From an uncultured Flavobacterium sp. (GTDB lineage: Bacteria; Bacteroidota; Bacteroidia; Flavobacteriales; Flavobacteriaceae): a DNA stretch of 11,327 nt. Each line of letters begins with the position of its first letter. Position 1 is the first letter of the stretch. Position numbers and translations under genes: made by a program. The notes under the pieces are model-generated. The model searched no databases. It had not been told where the DNA came from and was given only the letters and a program-made list of their open reading frames with translations. The stretch is taken from positions 1 through 11,327 of the forward strand of contig NZ_CAMIHH010000104.1 in the NCBI RefSeq assembly GCF_946220915.1. Reading direction: 5' to 3'. Below are positions 7,352 through 11,327 of the stretch, piece by piece.

Positions 7352-9259
7352 ATGAGTTATTACCAGGTAAAAAACTTAGAGCAATATTTTAAGCACTATA
7401 ATAAATCCATACGTGAGCCGCGCAAATTTTGGGACAGGATAGCCGATGAAAACTTTACCTGGTACCAGAAATGGGATAAGGTCGTGGAGTTTGACATGCA
7501 GGAAGCCGACATAAAATGGTTCCTGAATGCCAAGGTAAATATTACTAAAAACTGCATTGACAGGCACCTTGCCAAGAGAGGGGACAAGACGGCCATAATT
7601 TTTGAACCCAACGACCCTAAGGAAGAAGCGCAGCATATTACCTACAATGAGCTGTACGACCGTGTAGCCAAAATGGCCAATGTACTCCGTGACCAGGGCA
7701 TAAAAAAAGGCGACCGGGTATGCATTTACCTGCCCATGATACCCGAACTTGCCATTACCGTATTGGCCTGTGCCAGGATAGGGGCAGTGCATTCGGTGGT
7801 ATTTGCCGGTTTTTCAGCATCGGCGGTAGCTGCAAGGGTAATGGATTCACAATGTAAAATGGTCATAACTTCAGATGGCGGCTTCCGTGGCAATAAAACC
7901 ATAGACCTGAAAGGCATTATAGACGAGGCACTAGAAAAATGCGAGTCGGTAACCCAGGTGCTTGTTGTTAAGCGCACCGGCACGCAGATCAATATGAAAG
8001 AAGGCCGCGACCTTTGGCTTGAGCCACTGCTTGAAGAGGCTATCCCTAATAATGTGGCCGAGATCATGGATGCCGAAGACCCGCTCTTCATACTTTATAC
8101 ATCCGGGTCGACCGGCAAGCCAAAAGGCATGCTGCACACAACGGCTGGCTACATGGTATACACTGCCTATACGTTTAAAAATATTTTTGCTTATGAGGAA
8201 AATGACATTTTCTGGTGTACGGCAGATATCGGCTGGATTACAGGGCATTCATATATATTATACGGGCCACTGCTAAACGGTGCTACTACCGTAATTTTTG
8301 AAGGGGTGCCATCATACCCTGATTTTGGGCGTTTCTGGGAAGTTATCGATAAGCATAAGGTAACACAGTTTTATACTGCGCCTACCGCCATACGCTCGCT
8401 TGCCAAAGAAAACTGGGAGTGGGTAGACAAGCACGACCTGTCGTCGCTCAAGATAATCGGCTCGGTAGGGGAGCCTATCAATGAAGAGGCGTGGCATTGG
8501 TACAATGACCATGTGGGCAAAAAGAAATCGCCTATTGTAGATACCTGGTGGCAAACCGAAACGGGGGGCATCATGATATCGCCGATACCTTTTGTAACGC
8601 CAACGAAGCCAACATATGCCACACTTCCGCTGCCAGGCGTACAACCTGTACTCATGGATGAAAGGCGCAATGAAATAGAAGGCAACCAGGTGGTGGGCAG
8701 CCTGTGCATTAAATTTCCATGGCCGGGAATGGCACGCACGATATGGGGCGACCACCAGCGCTTTAAGGAAACCTATTTCTCAACCTTTCCTGGCAAGTAC
8801 TTTACAGGAGATGGGGCACTTCGCGATGAGGTTGGCTACTACAGGATAACGGGCAGGGTAGATGATGTGGTCATCGTTTCGGGCCATAATCTCGGCACTG
8901 CGCCTATAGAGGATGCCATAAATGAGCACCCGGCAGTGGCAGAATCGGCAATTGTGGGATTCCCGCACGATGTAAAAGGCAACGCGCTATACGGTTTCAT
9001 AATATTGAAGGAAACAGGTTCCGGGCGTGACAGGGATAACCTGAGCAGGGAAATAAATGAACATATTTCCAGCCACATTGGCCCCATTGCTAAACTAGAT
9101 AAGATACAGTTTGTATCAGGGCTGCCTAAAACACGGTCGGGCAAAATCATGCGAAGGATATTGAGGAAGATCGCTGAAGGAGACTTCTCGAATTTTGGCG
9201 ATACCAGCACGCTGCTTAATCCTGAAATCGTAGACGAAATAAAGAACGAGAAGGTGTAA
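7352..9259 (+). CDS. acs: Acetyl-CoA synthetase (AMP-forming)
   Basis: The 635-residue cytoplasmic enzyme converts acetate, ATP and CoA to acetyl-CoA, AMP and pyrophosphate, and is near full length for the family (about 650 in enterobacteria). The N-terminal ACAS_N region spans about 5-60. The phosphate-binding loop YTSGSTGKPKG is at 249-259. DTWWQTETGG is at 397-406; its second Trp (W400) corresponds to the residue that limits the pocket to acetate in characterised Acs. The hinge segment GRVDDVVIVSGHNLGT contains N513 where the enterobacterial enzyme has Arg. The C-terminal PKTRSGKIMRR carries K598, the adenylation lysine that is acetylated in regulated Acs proteins. The gene follows the receiver gene after 80 bp and ends before a strong terminator, so it is the metabolic end of the transport/sensing block. 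Propionyl-CoA synthetase is less likely because of W400. Confidence 0.96.
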   Translation: MSYYQVKNLEQYFKHYNKSIREPRKFWDRIADENFTWYQKWDKVVEFDMQEADIKWFLNAKVNITKNCIDRHLAKRGDKTAIIFEPNDPKEEAQHITYNELYDRVAKMANVLRDQGIKKGDRVCIYLPMIPELAITVLACARIGAVHSVVFAGFSASAVAARVMDSQCKMVITSDGGFRGNKTIDLKGIIDEALEKCESVTQVLVVKRTGTQINMKEGRDLWLEPLLEEAIPNNVAEIMDAEDPLFILYTSGSTGKPKGMLHTTAGYMVYTAYTFKNIFAYEENDIFWCTADIGWITGHSYILYGPLLNGATTVIFEGVPSYPDFGRFWEVIDKHKVTQFYTAPTAIRSLAKENWEWVDKHDLSSLKIIGSVGEPINEEAWHWYNDHVGKKKSPIVDTWWQTETGGIMISPIPFVTPTKPTYATLPLPGVQPVLMDERRNEIEGNQVVGSLCIKFPWPGMARTIWGDHQRFKETYFSTFPGKYFTGDGALRDEVGYYRITGRVDDVVIVSGHNLGTAPIEDAINEHPAVAESAIVGFPHDVKGNALYGFIILKETGSGRDRDNLSREINEHISSHIGPIAKLDKIQFVSGLPKTRSGKIMRRILRKIAEGDFSNFGDTSTLLNPEIVDEIKNEKV

Positions 9260-9283
9260 CGCTCTCTGCATCATAGAAATTGA

Positions 9284-9319
9284 AAAGGCAGCCTCGGGAT
9301 AGCGAGGCTGCCTTATTTA
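9284..9319. terminator. Bidirectional terminator between convergent acs and lipoprotein genes
   Basis: AAGGCAGCCTCG (9285-9296) and CGAGGCTGCCTT (9303-9314) are perfect 12-bp complements around a 6-base loop. On the plus strand TTATTTAT follows. On the minus strand the stem runs into TTTTCAATTT. It lies 25 bases after the acs stop (9259) and 13 bases beyond the lipoprotein stop (9332), so it can end both converging transcripts. Confidence 0.93.
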
Positions 9320-9331
9320 TGTGTATCTCAA

Positions 9332-9796
9332 CTATTTACATGCCACGCGGTCAAGCACTTCTTCAGATGCCTTTGCTGCATCCTTATATTTCCAAATTCC
9401 TTTATCCTCAACCATTTCTCCAAATTTTACCGCAAGTGTCTTATCAGTTATGGTAAAGATAACTTCCTCTTTATAATTCATTCCTTCCTGTTGCGACTGC
9501 GCAACCACATTGGCCGTGCTGCCATTCATCACGCCCTTATACGTACTTATCTTTTTGTCCTTCTCAAAAGGCTTCCAGTGGTATATGCCGTGTATGCTGT
9601 CGCCATCGTGCTCTATTTCCACAATAATGCTGTCTTTTGCAATGACCTTCAGGTAGCATTCCTTTTCGGCAACAGGTGGCGGCGCAGGCTGCGTTACCGT
9701 TGTTTCTTCAGTTATGGTTGTTTCGGTTTTTTCTTCTTTCTTTTGGCAGGAAATCATCAGGGCACCCGCTGTAAATAGTGCAAAGGCTGTTTTCAT
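9332..9796 (-). CDS. Small lipoprotein of unknown function, probable surface lipoprotein
   Basis: The product has 154 residues. The lipoprotein signal peptide is MKTAFALFTAGALMISC, with the lipid-modified cysteine at C17. The next residues, QKKEEK, resemble the lysine-plus-acidic export signal described for surface-exposed lipoproteins in Capnocytophaga. A Thr/Glu/Pro-rich linker (about 22-45) holds the globular part away from the membrane. The remaining ~105 residues look like a small beta-rich domain (YLKVIAKDSIIVEIEHDGDSIHGIYHWKPFEKD); I do not recognise its function. The DGDSIHGIYHWKPFEKDK stretch recalls small Bacteroidota lipoproteins of unknown role. It is transcribed alone, converging on acs with a shared terminator, and has no evident functional tie to its neighbours. 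TACTTTTA on the minus strand at 9821-9814 is a weak -7-like match. Confidence 0.82.
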   Translation of the reverse strand: MKTAFALFTAGALMISCQKKEEKTETTITEETTVTQPAPPPVAEKECYLKVIAKDSIIVEIEHDGDSIHGIYHWKPFEKDKKISTYKGVMNGSTANVVAQSQQEGMNYKEEVIFTITDKTLAVKFGEMVEDKGIWKYKDAAKASEEVLDRVACK

Positions 9797-9826
9797 TTTG
9801 AAGTGTTTTAGGATAAAAGTAATTCA

Positions 9827-9862
9827 TATAAAATGAAAAAAGAACCCTGTTAAGAGTTCTTT
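9827..9862 (-). terminator. Rho-independent terminator after the acidic-protein gene
   Basis: Read on the minus strand, AAAGAACTC (9862-9854) pairs with GGGTTCTTT (9847-9839) over 9 bp with one T-G wobble and a 6-base TTAACA loop. A T-rich run (TTTTCATTTT) follows directly. It starts 20 bases after the TAA at 9883-9885, so it closes the DHS-like/acidic-protein unit. Confidence 0.75.
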
Positions 9863-9882
9863 AGTAGTATTTTCTGAGGGAG

Positions 9883-10323
9883 TTATTCCTCATCATCTTC
9901 ATCGTCTTCATCAAGCTCGTCAAGGCCTACATTGCGGTTGCGGCTCCTGCGGCCTTCACCATCTTCATCATCCTCGTCATCGTCTTCCCCGTCCCCGTCA
10001 GGGTCCTCATCAGTATCAGCGCTCTCTTCCTTTTCATCGGCATCGTCGTCGCCCACTTCAAGATCTTTCAATGCATCAAGGTCATCTGCCGGCTCATCAA
10101 TCTCGTCATCATCAAAATTTTCGATCCTGTCTGCAAGTTTGGTGCTCACTTTTACAAGATAAATAGTGTCTTCTGTGCGTACTTCAACAGCTTCAATGGT
10201 CTCATTTTTAGCATTTTTAAAGCGTACTATATTCGAATCATCATACCCATCGGGAAACTTCTACACCAGCACGGTCAGGATTTCATTGGTTAATTTGGCA
10301 TAATCAACTATAACTCTTTTCAT
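9883..10323 (-). pseudogene. Acidic Asp/Glu-rich protein gene interrupted by an in-frame TAG
   Basis: From the ATG at 10323-10321 the frame reads MKRVIVDYAKLTNEILTVLV, then TAG at 10263-10261 (codon 21), then KFPDGYDDSNIVRFKNAKN and onward in the same frame to the TAA at 9883-9885. Without the stop it would encode 146 residues: a compact basic/hydrophobic N-terminal part (about 1-70) and a low-complexity Asp/Glu-rich tail (about 70-146). The 37 codons after the TAG still look like ordinary protein, so the simplest reading is a single base change, for example GAG (Glu) to TAG. From memory, related flavobacterial proteins read LVEKFPDGYDD here, which would fit Glu. An 88-residue product could start at the GTG at 10149 (codon 59), but it would keep only a few N-terminal residues before the acidic tail. 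The gene starts 9 bp after the DHS-like gene and likely shares its transcript. Function unknown. A sequencing error is a real alternative. Confidence 0.75.
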
Positions 10324-10332
10324 AAAGCGGTA

Positions 10333-11304
10333 TTAAAGATCCAACAAGTAGGCAAATATAAGCGGAGCAACTATTGTGGCATCGCTTTCGATGATAAATT
10401 TAGGTGTTGTAATGTCAAGTTTTCCCCAGGTGATCTTTTCATTAGGCACAGCCCCTGAGTAAGAACCGTAGCTCGTTGTCGAATCTGATATCTGGCAGAA
10501 GTAACTCCAGAACGGTACGTCGTGCATTTCCATGTCCTGGTAAAGCATAGGTACCACGCAGATAGGAAAATCGCCTGCAATACCGCCACCGATCTGGAAA
10601 AAGCCGATACCGTTTTCGCTGTTTTTTGTGTACCAGTCGGCAAGGAATGCCATATACTCGATGCCCGATTTCATTGTCGAAGCTTTTAGTTCGCCTTTGA
10701 TTACGTAGGAAGCAAATATGTTGCCCATGGTGCTGTCTTCCCATCCCGGAACTACCATTGGGAGATTGGCCTCTGCGGCGGCATACATCCAACTGTCTTT
10801 CAGGTCGATCTCGTAGTATTCTTCCAACACGCCCGAAAGCAGCATTTTGTACATAAACTCGTGCGGGAAATAACGCTCACCCTTATCATCGGCATCTTTC
10901 CATATTTTGTATATGTGCTTTTGCAGTCGGCGGAAGGCCTCATGCTCAGGTATGCAGGTATCTGTAACACGGTTAAGGCCCCTTTCGAGCAGGTCCCATT
11001 CCTGCTGTGGCGTCAGGTCCCTGTAGTTAGGAACGCGCTCGTAGTGCGAATGGGCTACAAGGTTCATGATGTCTTCTTCAAGGTTGGCGCCGGTGCATGA
11101 AATGATTTGTACCTTGTCGCGGCGTATCATTTCGGCAAATATTTTACCAAGCTCTGCCGTACTCATTGCCCCGGCAAGGGTTACCATCATTTTCGCGCCG
11201 TCTTCCAACTGCTTCTCATACCCCTTTGCGGCATCTACCAGTGCGGCAGAATTAAAGTGCAGGTAGTACTTTTCAATGAACTGGCTTATGGGTCCTTTAC
11301 TCAT
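10333..11304 (-). CDS. Deoxyhypusine synthase-family protein, probably a polyamine enzyme such as homospermidine synthase
   Basis: The product has 323 residues and belongs to the NAD-dependent deoxyhypusine synthase (DHS) family. The nucleotide-binding stretch CTGANLEED is at 70-78, the glycine turn GGG at 239-241, and the catalytic lysine is K295 in ITWGK, equivalent to human K329. E289 and W293 match human E323 and W327. Bacteria have no eIF5A, the substrate of eukaryotic DHS; characterised bacterial members include homospermidine synthases, and homospermidine is the typical major polyamine of Flavobacterium. This makes homospermidine synthesis the best guess. Against a classical DHS, the Lys-His-His after the glycine turn is replaced by G244-D245-F246, and human D313/D316 correspond to Y279/Y282. 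The start ATG is at 11304-11302, and the acidic-protein gene follows 9 bp downstream. The upstream neighbour lies outside the window; agmatinase or arginine decarboxylase genes are often nearby in this group. Confidence 0.88.
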   Translation of the reverse strand: MSKGPISQFIEKYYLHFNSAALVDAAKGYEKQLEDGAKMMVTLAGAMSTAELGKIFAEMIRRDKVQIISCTGANLEEDIMNLVAHSHYERVPNYRDLTPQQEWDLLERGLNRVTDTCIPEHEAFRRLQKHIYKIWKDADDKGERYFPHEFMYKMLLSGVLEEYYEIDLKDSWMYAAAEANLPMVVPGWEDSTMGNIFASYVIKGELKASTMKSGIEYMAFLADWYTKNSENGIGFFQIGGGIAGDFPICVVPMLYQDMEMHDVPFWSYFCQISDSTTSYGSYSGAVPNEKITWGKLDITTPKFIIESDATIVAPLIFAYLLDL

Positions 11305-11327
11305 TTCAGTAGTTTTTGTCTTATTTT

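Noticed and set aside
9932..10162. Plus-strand reading frame encoding a serine-rich protein
   Set aside because: It is the complement of the GAT/GAA-rich acidic tail of the minus-strand gene; poly-Ser is a mechanical shadow of Asp/Glu codons.
10261..10263. Amber codon reassignment (pyrrolysine-like) or programmed readthrough
   Set aside because: This is a single isolated TAG with no visible recoding hairpin and no pyl genes; Bacteroidota use TAG as a stop. A point mutation or sequencing error is simpler.

Overview
The window looks like the chromosome of a Bacteroidota bacterium, most likely a member of the Flavobacteriaceae close to Flavobacterium. This rests on the gene families (a Bacteroidota-type porin, an MHS-type MFS carrier followed by a very small membrane protein, a deoxyhypusine synthase-like gene), A-rich leaders without Shine-Dalgarno sequences, and a lipoprotein with a Bacteroidota-style charged stretch after its lipid-bearing cysteine. 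No rRNA, tRNA, CRISPR array or intact insertion sequence is visible.

Layout, plus strand. Positions 101-520 encode a small protein with the zinc ribbon and helix-turn-helix of IS1-type transposases but no catalytic domain, so it is probably a domesticated DNA-binding regulator. Next come a signal-peptide porin (625-2001), an MFS carrier with an unusual ~80-residue hydrophilic insertion (2026-3561) and a 73-residue membrane protein (3573-3794). A hairpin terminator closes this group (3818-3850). The spacer at 3795-4019 also carries a perfect 31-bp inverted repeat pair (3871-3901 and 3962-3992) that resembles a REP/BIME or MITE. Then follow a 64-residue membrane protein (4020-4214), an SLC5-STAC-histidine kinase fusion (4207-6903) and a single-domain response regulator (6900-7271), each overlapping the next. 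Acetyl-CoA synthetase (7352-9259) and a strong terminator (9284-9319) finish the plus-strand block.

Layout, minus strand. A small lipoprotein (9796-9332) converges on the acs terminator. Further right, a deoxyhypusine synthase-like gene (11304-10333) is followed after 9 bp by a gene for a very acidic protein (10323-9883). That second gene is broken at codon 21 by an in-frame TAG. Its own terminator lies at 9827-9862.

How the genes may work together. The plus-strand block reads as one physiological module: a pore across the outer membrane, a carrier across the inner membrane, a kinase whose sensor is a whole transporter-like domain (the CbrA design), and Acs to activate acetate to acetyl-CoA. 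The natural inference is sensing and uptake of acetate or a related small carboxylate, but the sequence does not prove the substrate. The minus-strand pair probably belongs to polyamine metabolism, with homospermidine synthesis the best guess because bacteria lack eIF5A.

The points most worth following are the nonsense codon in the acidic gene, the altered active site of the DHS-like enzyme, the 64-residue partner of the SLC5 kinase, the receiver-only output, the MFS insertion and the paired inverted repeat.
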